Source: JADDRA01 sp038233555
GTDB lineage: Bacteria > Actinomycetota > Acidimicrobiia > Acidimicrobiales > CADCSY01
Direction of reading: 5' to 3'
DNA length: 14,091 nucleotides
NCBI GenBank assembly: GCA_038233555.1
Contig: JBBSLT010000052.1
Span: forward strand, 1 to 14,091
The translations under genes and the position numbers were made by a program. The notes below the pieces were generated by a model that saw only the letters and a program-made list of their open reading frames with translations, was not told the DNA's origin and made no database searches. Shown piece by piece: positions 1 to 5,863 of the stretch. The first letter of the stretch is position 1. Every line of letters starts with the position of its first letter.

Positions 1-377
1 CCCACGTGGGCCAGGGGCAGGCAGGCCAGCCAGCGGTCCCGTCCCGGGTCGACCTCTAGGGCGGCGCTGGTGGTGAGGGCCGCGGCCTGCACAGCCTCTG
101 AGGTGAGCACGGCGCCCCGAGGTTCGCCCGTGCTGCCACTGGTGGCCACCACCAGGGCGTCGCCGTGGTCCACCGGGCGGCCTCCCGCCCGGGGGTGGAC
201 GCCACCGTCGGGGTCGACGAGGGACGAGGGCGCCAACGCGTCGAGCAGGGCTTCGGCCGCCGGACGGGGCAGGCGGGGGTCGAGGGGAAACACGGCATCG
301 CCGGCATCCCACACCCGGCGGAGCTGGTCCACGAAGCCCGCCCGCCCCTCGGCCATCACGGCGATCAGCTTCGGCAT
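1..377 (-). CDS. menE: o-succinylbenzoate--CoA ligase (MenE), N-terminal part, cut by window start
   Basis: This is the N-terminal 125 residues of an adenylate-forming ligase; the rest lies beyond the window start. MenE activates o-succinylbenzoate with ATP and CoA in the cytoplasm, the step before MenB. The phosphate-binding A3 motif is visible as ATSGSTGEPRGAVLT near residues 76-90, followed by a CLPLAHVG stretch typical of the family. The region before the A3 motif is short, as in actinobacterial MenE proteins. It opens with ATG at 377; a second ATG seven codons later is possible. The stop of the upstream membrane protein lies 3 bases before the start, so translation is probably coupled. 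The assignment as MenE, and not another acyl-CoA ligase, rests on the short N-terminus and on menB, menA, menH and menD nearby. Confidence 0.85.
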   Translation of the reverse strand, partial: MPKLIAVMAEGRAGFVDQLRRVWDAGDAVFPLDPRLPRPAAEALLDALAPSSLVDPDGGVHPRAGGRPVDHGDALVVATSGSTGEPRGAVLTSEAVQAAALTTSAALEVDPGRDRWLACLPLAHV

Positions 378-380
378 GAC

Positions 381-992
381 CTACGCGAGCACCCAGAGCG
401 TCACGGCGCCGACGGTGAGGGTGATGGACCAGCCCAGCCAGGCGCCGGGAAAGATCCACCACCGCTCTTGCGGGTGCAGTCCGTAGACGATCACCGCGGT
501 GAGCACAGCAAAAACAAGACCGACACCCACCCCCAGGGCGACGAGGAACAACAAGCCGTCGAGGGGCGCCGGAAGGAAGCCGGACAGCAACGCCAGCCCC
601 AGCGGCAGAACGGGAGCGAGCAGGACCCAGGTGGCCCGGCGCCAGAACCGAGTGGGTGGGGCGAGTAAACCCACGCCGACCGTCACCACGTAGAGGGCGA
701 CCAGGACCGGCGACAGGATGGACGAAGCCAGTCCCGGCCCTACGACGACCGTGGTTCCGTCGGGAAGGTCGTAGGTGCAGCGGGTCCCGAACGGCCACCA
801 CGACGGTCCCTGTGTCCAGGACTTGACGGACTCGTCCTGCGGGACGCGAAACGAGCAGTAGGTGTCGGAGTACGCCGGTGCGAGAGAGATCGCCAGCAAG
901 CCGATCACCCCCATCAACAGCAGCATCACAAGGTCGAGCCACTCGAAGCCATCGGCCAGGTCTGGCCTCCGCCTACGAGCTGCCCTGTCCAC
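381..992 (-). CDS. Small multi-pass membrane protein of unknown function upstream of menE
   Basis: The 203-residue product has about five hydrophobic segments: one near the N-terminus after an Arg-rich cytoplasmic stretch (RAARRRR), then four in the C-terminal two thirds. Between segments 1 and 2 lies a probably extracytoplasmic loop of about 45 residues with two cysteines (YCSF and RCTY) that could form a disulfide, and with WTQGPSWWPFG between them. The reading frame stays open to 1424, but that part is antisense to menB, so I place the start at GTG 992, just inside the short gap before menB. A possible -10 box sits 6 bases upstream, suggesting leaderless translation. The gene ends 3 bases before menE and is probably cotranscribed with it. 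I do not recognise a family with a known job; a role in quinone metabolism would be guesswork. Confidence 0.75.
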   Translation of the reverse strand: MDRAARRRRPDLADGFEWLDLVMLLLMGVIGLLAISLAPAYSDTYCSFRVPQDESVKSWTQGPSWWPFGTRCTYDLPDGTTVVVGPGLASSILSPVLVALYVVTVGVGLLAPPTRFWRRATWVLLAPVLPLGLALLSGFLPAPLDGLLFLVALGVGVGLVFAVLTAVIVYGLHPQERWWIFPGAWLGWSITLTVGAVTLWVLA

Positions 993-1025
993 GACCAAAG
1001 GGTAGGGCGGGTACGGTCCGGGGCC
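993..1025. promoter_or_regulatory. 33-bp divergent promoter region with two candidate -10 boxes
   Basis: This gap separates the divergent starts of the membrane protein (GTG 992, minus) and menB (ATG 1026, plus). On the plus strand TACGGT (1012-1017) lies 8 bases before the menB ATG. On the minus strand TACCCT (999-1004) lies 6 bases before the GTG. Both fit the TANNNT form of actinobacterial SigA -10 elements at the distance expected for leaderless mRNAs. No clear Shine-Dalgarno sequence precedes either start. I see no convincing -35 boxes. The two promoters would overlap, so their activities could be mutually exclusive. Confidence 0.35.
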
Positions 1026-1868
1026 ATGGACGACGGGTTGCCGGACTGGCAGGCGAACGGGGATTGGCGCGACATCCGCTATCAGACGGCCGAGGGGATG
1101 GCCAAGATCACCATCGCCCGGCCTGAGGTGCGCAACGCCTTCCGCCCCCAGACGGTCGATGAGCTCTCGGCAGCCTTCCGCTTGGCTCAGGACGATCCCG
1201 AGGTCGGGGTGGTCATCCTCACCGGCGAGGGCCCCGACGCCTTCTGCTCGGGCGGCGACCAGAAGATCCGGGGCGACGACGGTTACCTGGGCGACGACTC
1301 TGTGGCCCGGGCCGGCATTGGACGCCTCAACGTCTTGGACCTGCAGATCCAGATCCGGCGCTGCCCCAAGCCGGTGGTGGCCATGGTGGCGGGCTACGCC
1401 ATCGGCGGGGGCCACGTGCTGCACGTGGTGTGCGACCTCACCATCGCCGCCGACAACGCCCGCTTCGGCCAGACCGGCCCCAAGGTGGGCTCCTTCGACG
1501 GGGGCTACGGCTCGGGGCTGCTGGCCCGCTCGGTGGGTCAGAAGAAGGCACGGGAGATCTGGTTCCTCTGCCGCCAGTACGACGCCGAGGCCGCTCTGGC
1601 CATGGGGCTGGTCAACGCCGTGGTGCCCCTGGCCGACCTGGAGGCGGTGACGGTGGGCTGGTGTCGGGAGATGCTGGCGCTGTCGCCCATGTCGCTGCGC
1701 CTGATCAAGGCGTCGATGAACGCGGCTGACGACGGTCTGGCCGGCATCCAGCAGCTCGCCGGCGACGCCACCCTGCTCTTCTACCTGAGCGAGGAGGCCC
1801 AGGAGGGCCGGGATGCGTTCAAGGAGAAGCGGGCCCCCGACTTCTCCCGCTTTCCCCGCCGTCCGTGA
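1026..1868 (+). CDS. menB: 1,4-dihydroxy-2-naphthoyl-CoA synthase (MenB)
   Basis: MenB is a cytoplasmic crotonase-fold enzyme that closes the naphthalene ring, turning o-succinylbenzoyl-CoA into 1,4-dihydroxy-2-naphthoyl-CoA. The 280-residue product has full family length. FCSGGDQ at 73-79 contributes to the CoA/oxyanion-hole region, and GGGHVLH follows in the second oxyanion segment. QTGPKVGSFDGGYG at 149-162 is diagnostic of MenB: G151 corresponds to the bicarbonate-site glycine of type I enzymes and D158 to the catalytic aspartate. Tyr253 in the C-terminal LLFYLSEEAQEGRDAF segment matches the conserved tyrosine contributed by a neighbouring subunit. The ATG at 1026 is preceded by a possible -10 box and no clear ribosome site. 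The stop overlaps the menA start in a GTGA, showing translational coupling. Confidence 0.96.
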   Translation: MDDGLPDWQANGDWRDIRYQTAEGMAKITIARPEVRNAFRPQTVDELSAAFRLAQDDPEVGVVILTGEGPDAFCSGGDQKIRGDDGYLGDDSVARAGIGRLNVLDLQIQIRRCPKPVVAMVAGYAIGGGHVLHVVCDLTIAADNARFGQTGPKVGSFDGGYGSGLLARSVGQKKAREIWFLCRQYDAEAALAMGLVNAVVPLADLEAVTVGWCREMLALSPMSLRLIKASMNAADDGLAGIQQLAGDATLLFYLSEEAQEGRDAFKEKRAPDFSRFPRRP

Positions 1869-2737
1869 ACCGTTGGGTCGTCGGGGCCCGGCCCCGGACC
1901 CTGGTCGCGGCGGTCGTCCCTGTCCTCGTGGGTACGGCCGTCGCCGTCGGGGGCGGAGGCGAGGGCATCATCTGGTGGCGGGCGGGGGCAGCTCTCATCG
2001 TGGCCGTGGCCATCCAGGTGGCCACCAACTACGTCAACGACTACGCCGACGGCGAGCGAGGTTCGGACCGAGACCGGGTGGGCCCGACTCGCCTGGTGGG
2101 CTCGGGGCTGGCCAGCGTGGGCGAGGTCAAGCGGGCGGCGCTGGTGGCAGCGCTGGTGGCGGCGGCCGCCGGACTGGCCCTGGCCGTGGCCGTGGGGCCC
2201 GAGTTGGTGGTGGTGGGAGCAGCCAGCTTCGCCGCCGGCTACCTCTACACCGCCGGCCCTCACCCCTACGGCTACGCCGGGTGGGGCGAGGTGTTCGTCT
2301 TCGTCTTCTTCGGGGTGGTGGCCACCGTCGGCTCGACCTACGTGCAGCTCGACCGCCTGACCCTCCTGGCCTTCGGGGCCTCGATCCCAGTCGGCCTCCT
2401 GGCCACTGCCCTCCTGGTGGTCAACAACCTGCGCGACATCCCGAGCGACGCCGCCGCCGGGAAGCGCACCCTTGCCGTGTACGTGGGCGATCCCTTGACC
2501 CGAACGCTGTACGTGGGTCTCATCGCCGGCGCCTTCGTCGCTCTTCCGGTGTTGGCTCTCAATCGACCCGGTGCGCTTCTGGCCCTGTTGTCGGCACCGG
2601 TGGCCATCCCGCCGCTGCGTTCGGTGGTATCGAGGGCGGCCACGGGTGCGGGCCTGATCCCGGCCCTGGCCGGCACCGGGCGTCTTCAGGCCGCCTTCGG
2701 GCTGCTCCTCGCCCTGGGCTTGGCCCTCTGGCCATGA
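1865..2737 (+). CDS. menA: 1,4-dihydroxy-2-naphthoate polyprenyltransferase (MenA)
   Basis: MenA is an integral membrane enzyme of the UbiA superfamily that attaches the polyprenyl chain to 1,4-dihydroxy-2-naphthoate, giving demethylmenaquinone. The 290-residue product has the two Asp-rich, Mg-diphosphate-binding motifs: NYVNDYADGERGSD at 55-68 and NNLRDIPSDAAAGKRT at 188-202. Hydrophobic segments alternate throughout, consistent with 8-9 membrane helices. A YLYTAGPHPYGYAGWGE stretch between the motifs is typical of MenA. The GTG start at 1865 overlaps the menB stop by 4 bases, so the two are cotranscribed and translationally coupled. The gene converges on menH with a 20-base gap in which I see no terminator hairpin. 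Confidence 0.95.
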   Translation: MNRWVVGARPRTLVAAVVPVLVGTAVAVGGGGEGIIWWRAGAALIVAVAIQVATNYVNDYADGERGSDRDRVGPTRLVGSGLASVGEVKRAALVAALVAAAAGLALAVAVGPELVVVGAASFAAGYLYTAGPHPYGYAGWGEVFVFVFFGVVATVGSTYVQLDRLTLLAFGASIPVGLLATALLVVNNLRDIPSDAAAGKRTLAVYVGDPLTRTLYVGLIAGAFVALPVLALNRPGALLALLSAPVAIPPLRSVVSRAATGAGLIPALAGTGRLQAAFGLLLALGLALWP

Positions 2738-2757
2738 CGTCGGCCAGGACGGGCGGC

Positions 2758-3510
2758 TCACAGTCGATGGTGGGCCAGCCAAGGCCGCAGGACCTCCAAG
2801 AACGCAGCCGGCGCCTCCAGGTGGGCGCTGTGGCCGGCGCCCGCCACCAGGGCGACCTCGGCGTTGTCGCCCACGGCGCCGGCCAGGCGCCGGGCCAGGG
2901 CGGCGAAGCGTGGATCGCCGGCGCCGGCGCCGGCCAGGACCGGCATGGCCAGCTCGCCCAGGCGCTCCCAGAGGGGTTCCTGGACGCCGGTGCCGGCCAG
3001 GCGCAGGCTGGCGGCCAGCCCGGTGGCGGTGTTCTCCCGCCGGGCGGCCACATCGGCGGCTCGCTCGTCGAGCCCGGCGAAGAGGGGCTGGGCCAGCCAC
3101 TGCGCCAAGAAGGCGTCGACACCCTCGTCCTCCAGGCGACGAGCCCACCCCTCGTCGGCGGCGATCCGCAGCCGGCGCTCGTCCCGGTCGTCGATCCCGG
3201 CGGTGACTCCCACCAGGACCAACCCGGCCACCAGGTCGGGGCGGGCCAGGGCCAGGTGCAGGCAGAGCCGACCGCCCATCGAGTAACCGACGTAGGTGGC
3301 CCGCCCGGCGGTGGCGGCGAGGAGATCAGCTCCGTCCCCCAGGCCGGCGGCCAGGTGGGCCGAGGCGCCGTGGCCGGGGGCGTCCACCCGCACCACCTCG
3401 TGGTCGGCGGCCAGCTCGTTGGCCACGGGGCCCCAGTGCGCCCTGGTCTGGGTGAAGCCATGCACCAGCACCAGGCGGGGACCGGTGCCGACGACGTCGT
3501 GGCTGAGCAC
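2758..3510 (-). CDS. menH: Alpha/beta hydrolase, probable SHCHC synthase (MenH)
   Basis: The 250-residue protein is a compact alpha/beta hydrolase. MenH eliminates pyruvate from the MenD product to give 2-succinyl-6-hydroxy-2,4-cyclohexadiene-1-carboxylate. The oxyanion-side HGF motif is at 17-19, the nucleophile elbow GYSMGGR at 75-81 (Ser77), the acid Asp199 in AGAGDPRF and the base His227 in GAGHSAHLE. The SMGGR arginine (R81) and the WLAQPLF motif at 138-144 resemble MenH specifically, not generic lipases. The gene starts with GTG at 3510, only 17 bases from the divergent menD ATG, and converges with menA. The menD neighbourhood supports the MenH call. Many proteins annotated as MenH are only hydrolase homologues, so activity is not certain. 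Confidence 0.85.
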   Translation of the reverse strand: MLSHDVVGTGPRLVLVHGFTQTRAHWGPVANELAADHEVVRVDAPGHGASAHLAAGLGDGADLLAATAGRATYVGYSMGGRLCLHLALARPDLVAGLVLVGVTAGIDDRDERRLRIAADEGWARRLEDEGVDAFLAQWLAQPLFAGLDERAADVAARRENTATGLAASLRLAGTGVQEPLWERLGELAMPVLAGAGAGDPRFAALARRLAGAVGDNAEVALVAGAGHSAHLEAPAAFLEVLRPWLAHHRL

Positions 3511-3527
3511 GCCAAGATGGTCCCACG

Positions 3528-5273
3528 ATGACGGCGCCGCACCCCGGAAGCATCCAGGCCGCCTTCGCCGCCACCCTGGTCGACGAGTGGGTGCGGGCGG
3601 GCGTCCGCCACGCCGTGGTCTCGCCCGGCTCCCGCTCGGCGCCCCTGGCTGTGGCCCTGGCCGCCGACGAGCGCCTAACGGTGCACGTCGTGCTCGACGA
3701 GCGATCGGCCGGCTTCATGGCCCTCGGCGTGGGCAAGGCCGGCAGGGTCCCGGCCGTGGTGGTGACCACCAGCGGCACGGCCGGCGTCGAGCTCCACCCC
3801 GCAGTGGTGGAGGCAGCCCAGTCCGGGGTGCCTCTGCTGGTCTGTACCGCCAACCGCCCCCCGGAACTCCACGGGGTGGGCGCCCCCCAGACCGTCGACC
3901 AGACCCGCCTCTACGGGACCTCGGTGCGGTGGTTCGCCCAGCCCGGTGTGGCCGATGCCGCCTCCTCGTCGACGTGGCGGTCGCTGGGCGCTCGGGCCGT
4001 GGCCGAGACGCTGGGCCCGCCGGCCGGCCCGGTGCACCTCGACCTCGCCTTTCGAGACCCGCTCGTCGCCCCCCCCGCTCCGCTACCCGAAGCTCGGGCC
4101 GGAGGGCGGCCCTGGCACTCGGTGGCTAGCGCCCCGACGGCTCCGACGCCTGGCGACATCGAGGCCGTCGCCGATCTGCTCGACGTCGGGCGCGGTGTTA
4201 TCGTGGCCGGGGCCGGCGTTGCCGGCGACGACATCGAGGCGGTCGCCGCCCTGGCCGCGGCACGGTCCTGGCCCGTCCTCGCCGACCCGTCCTCGGGTTG
4301 TCGAACGCCGGCGAAGCCCACCGTCGCCGCCTTCGATGCCCTCTTGCGCCACGAGGTCTTCGCCTCCGAGCACCGGCCCGAGGCGGTGTTGCGCCTGGGG
4401 GCGCCACCGGCGTCCAAGGTGCTCTCCCAATGGCTGGCCGACTCCGGGGCCCACCAGGTGCTCATCGACCCCGACGGCGCCTGGATCGACCCCGAGCGCA
4501 CGGCGACGATGGTGGTGCGAGGCGATCCTGGTGCGTGGTGCCGGGCGCTGGTCGAGCGGGTCGAGGGGTCGGAGGCGGGGCGGCGACCGGCGGAGCGGGG
4601 TTGGTCGGCCTCGTGGGCCGCCGCCGAGGCCTCGGCCCAGCGGACCATCGACACGGTGCTCGGGCGTCACCCCGAGGTCACCGAACCAGGCGTGGCCCGC
4701 AGCCTCGCCGCCGCCCTCGCCCCGGGGACCACGTTGGTGGTGTCGTCCTCCATGCCGGTGCGCGACCTGGAGTGGTACGCCCGGCCGCGGGAGGGGCTGG
4801 CGGTCCTGGCCAACCGAGGAGCCAACGGGATCGACGGGGTCGTCTCTACTGCCGTGGGCGTCGCCCTCGCCACCGCCGGACGCTGCGCCCTGTTGATTGG
4901 CGACCTCGCCTTCCTCCACGACGCCAATGGCCTGCTCGGCCTGGTTGGGCGCAAGATCGAGCTCACCATCGTGGTGGTCGACAACCGGGGCGGGGGCATC
5001 TTTTCGTTCCTGCCCCCGGCCACCGCCCTGGCCCCGGCCCGCTTCGAGATGCTGTTTGGGACCCCCCACGACGTCGACCTGGCTGCACTGGCCCGCCTCC
5101 ACGGCCTAGCGGCCACGACCGTCGATGACGCCGGCGCGCTCGGCTCGGCGCTGGAAGAGGCGGCGGCGGCCGGCGGCGTGGGGGTGGTGGTGGTGAGCAC
5201 CGATCGGGCCGCCAACGTGGACGTCCACGATGAGATCCACGCCGAGGTGGCGGCGGCCCTCGGTGCAGGGTGA
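3528..5273 (+). CDS. menD: SEPHCHC synthase (MenD), thiamine-diphosphate enzyme
   Basis: MenD makes the first committed menaquinone intermediate, SEPHCHC, from isochorismate and 2-oxoglutarate using thiamine diphosphate. The 581-residue product is full length. SPGSRSAP at 32-39 and the ThDP-activating Glu58 in LDERSAGF mark the N-terminal pyrimidine-binding domain. NRPPELHGVGAPQTVDQ from about 107 carries the substrate-binding Arg and Gln. The C-terminal pyrophosphate domain has the Mg/ThDP motif GDLAFLHDAN at 458-467 (D459, N467) and NRGGGIFSFLP at 486-496. All expected key positions are present. It starts at ATG 3528, divergent from menH; CAAGAT at 3513-3518 is a weak possible -10. The gene ends 34 bases before the likely start of the selenoprotein gene. 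Confidence 0.96.
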   Translation: MTAPHPGSIQAAFAATLVDEWVRAGVRHAVVSPGSRSAPLAVALAADERLTVHVVLDERSAGFMALGVGKAGRVPAVVVTTSGTAGVELHPAVVEAAQSGVPLLVCTANRPPELHGVGAPQTVDQTRLYGTSVRWFAQPGVADAASSSTWRSLGARAVAETLGPPAGPVHLDLAFRDPLVAPPAPLPEARAGGRPWHSVASAPTAPTPGDIEAVADLLDVGRGVIVAGAGVAGDDIEAVAALAAARSWPVLADPSSGCRTPAKPTVAAFDALLRHEVFASEHRPEAVLRLGAPPASKVLSQWLADSGAHQVLIDPDGAWIDPERTATMVVRGDPGAWCRALVERVEGSEAGRRPAERGWSASWAAAEASAQRTIDTVLGRHPEVTEPGVARSLAAALAPGTTLVVSSSMPVRDLEWYARPREGLAVLANRGANGIDGVVSTAVGVALATAGRCALLIGDLAFLHDANGLLGLVGRKIELTIVVVDNRGGGIFSFLPPATALAPARFEMLFGTPHDVDLAALARLHGLAATTVDDAGALGSALEEAAAAGGVGVVVVSTDRAANVDVHDEIHAEVAAALGAG

Positions 5274-5303
5274 CGGCGGTCACTGTCGGTGGGCTGTCCG
5301 AAG

Positions 5304-5309
5304 TAGGTT
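5304..5309 (+). promoter_or_regulatory. Candidate -10 box (TAGGTT) for the selenoprotein/acyl-CoA ligase unit
   Basis: TAGGTT fits TANNNT and lies in the short gap after menD. Transcription from it would begin near 5316-5317, downstream of the TTG at 5308. In that case the TTG could not be the start, and a leaderless message beginning close to the ATC at 5317 would be needed. The start of the downstream gene is therefore unsettled. No convincing -35 box is seen. Confidence 0.25.
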
Positions 5310-5862
5310 GAGCGGCATCGAAGCCGACGTCGACCTCGCCGGCATCGTCCTGCCCGATGCCCGGAACGGCACAGCCGTCGACTTGGGCGCGGGTCCACCG
5401 CTGGCCATCCTCAGCATCATCCGCCACCGCTATTGACTGCCCTGCCAGGAGCACCTGGTTCAGGTGCGCGAGCAACGGAACCGCCTCGAGGAGCTGGGCG
5501 CCGTGGCTGTCGCCGTCGGCTTCAGCCCAACGACAGCGCTGGCCGAGCTGGCCGAGCACCTGGCGTGGCCCTGGCCCTTCCTGAGCGACGTTGACCGGGT
5601 CCTTTATGAACGCCTGGGCCTGGCCCGGGCCCGCCTGCGAGACGTCTACGCCCCGGCGACCCTACGCATCTACGCCGAGGCAGCCAGACGGGGTGAGGTG
5701 GTGCAGCGCCCGGTGGAGGATTCCCGCCAGCTCGGGGGCGACGCCGTCGTCCGCTCCGGTGAGGTGGTGCGCCTCTGGCGTCCGTCGAGTCCCGACGACC
5801 GACCGCCGGTACACGAGATGCTGGCCGCCGTCGCGATGGCCGCTACCGATAGGGCAGGCTGA
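5308..5862 (+). CDS. Selenocysteine-containing peroxiredoxin-like protein (AhpC/TSA type 2, PRXL2/SelU-like) with in-frame TGA
   Basis: Reading through the TGA at 5434-5436 gives a continuous 184-residue thioredoxin-fold protein. Before the TGA are the PLAILSIIRHRY strand and its lead-in; after it LPCQEHLVQVRE, then AVAVGFSPTTALAELAEHL, FLSDVDRVLYERLGL and a C-terminal LGGDAVVRSGEVVRLW...DDRPPVHEML. That order is characteristic of the AhpC-TSA_2 family, whose members have CxxC at this point. Here the motif is U43-L-P-C46. Such proteins are thiol or selenol redox enzymes; the substrate is unknown. The TTG at 5308 is the nearest in-frame canonical start after menD, but it lacks a good ribosome site; ATC 5317 or an upstream GTG at 5263 cannot be excluded. 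Without recoding only a 132-residue fragment from GTG 5464, lacking the active site, would be called. The next gene begins 1 base after the stop, so the two are probably cotranscribed. Alternative: a nonsense-mutated gene, made unlikely by the position of the TGA and the adjacent hairpin. Confidence 0.83.
5434..5436 (+). other. In-frame TGA, proposed selenocysteine codon (UxxC)
   Basis: The codon follows RHRY and precedes L-P-C. It occupies the first cysteine of the family CxxC motif. The frame is open and family-like on both sides. Confidence 0.82.
5451..5467 (+). promoter_or_regulatory. Candidate bacterial SECIS hairpin
   Basis: GCACCTG (5451-5457) pairs perfectly with CAGGTGC (5461-5467) around the three-base loop GTT (5458-5460). 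The loop begins 21 bases after the TGA and its first base is G. As I recall the published bacterial SECIS model, it needs a 3-14 base apical loop with G in the first two positions, a stem of at least 4 bp, and a loop roughly 16-37 bases after the UGA; this hairpin meets each condition. The proposed role is to bind SelB carrying selenocysteinyl-tRNA. A weaker competing hairpin (CCAGG/CCTGG, 5445-5458) overlaps its 5' arm. Confidence 0.7.
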
Positions 5863-5863
5863 G

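Noticed and set aside
993..1424. N-terminal extension of the membrane protein to 1424
   Set aside because: It would overlap menB antisense, and the extension has shadow composition.
1781..3148. A 455-residue minus-strand open frame
   Set aside because: It is antisense to menA and of low-complexity composition; menH and menA have clear motifs in other frames.
1813..3531. A 572-residue plus-strand open frame
   Set aside because: It is Arg/Gly/Pro-rich, crosses menB, menA and menH, and is a GC-bias shadow.
4083..5102. A 339-residue minus-strand frame opposite menD
   Set aside because: It is Gly/His/Arg-rich without domains and is antisense to a well-conserved menD.
5230..5436. A separate 68-residue gene ending at TGA 5436, followed by an independent gene at 5464
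   Set aside because: Both pieces are in the same frame and join into one complete AhpC/TSA-like domain across the TGA.
5434..5436. Nonsense mutation making a pseudogene
   Set aside because: The stop is TGA, lies precisely at the redox Cys position, and is followed by a SECIS-like hairpin; the rest of the frame is intact. Not fully excluded.
5445..5458. CCAGG/CCTGG hairpin as the main SECIS
   Set aside because: Its stem is only 5 bp and its loop lies 13 bases after the TGA, closer than expected; the overlapping 7-bp hairpin fits better.
5591..5863. N-terminal extension of the acyl-CoA ligase
   Set aside because: It overlaps the selenoprotein gene and is Arg/Pro/Ser-rich; ligase homology begins after GTG 5864.
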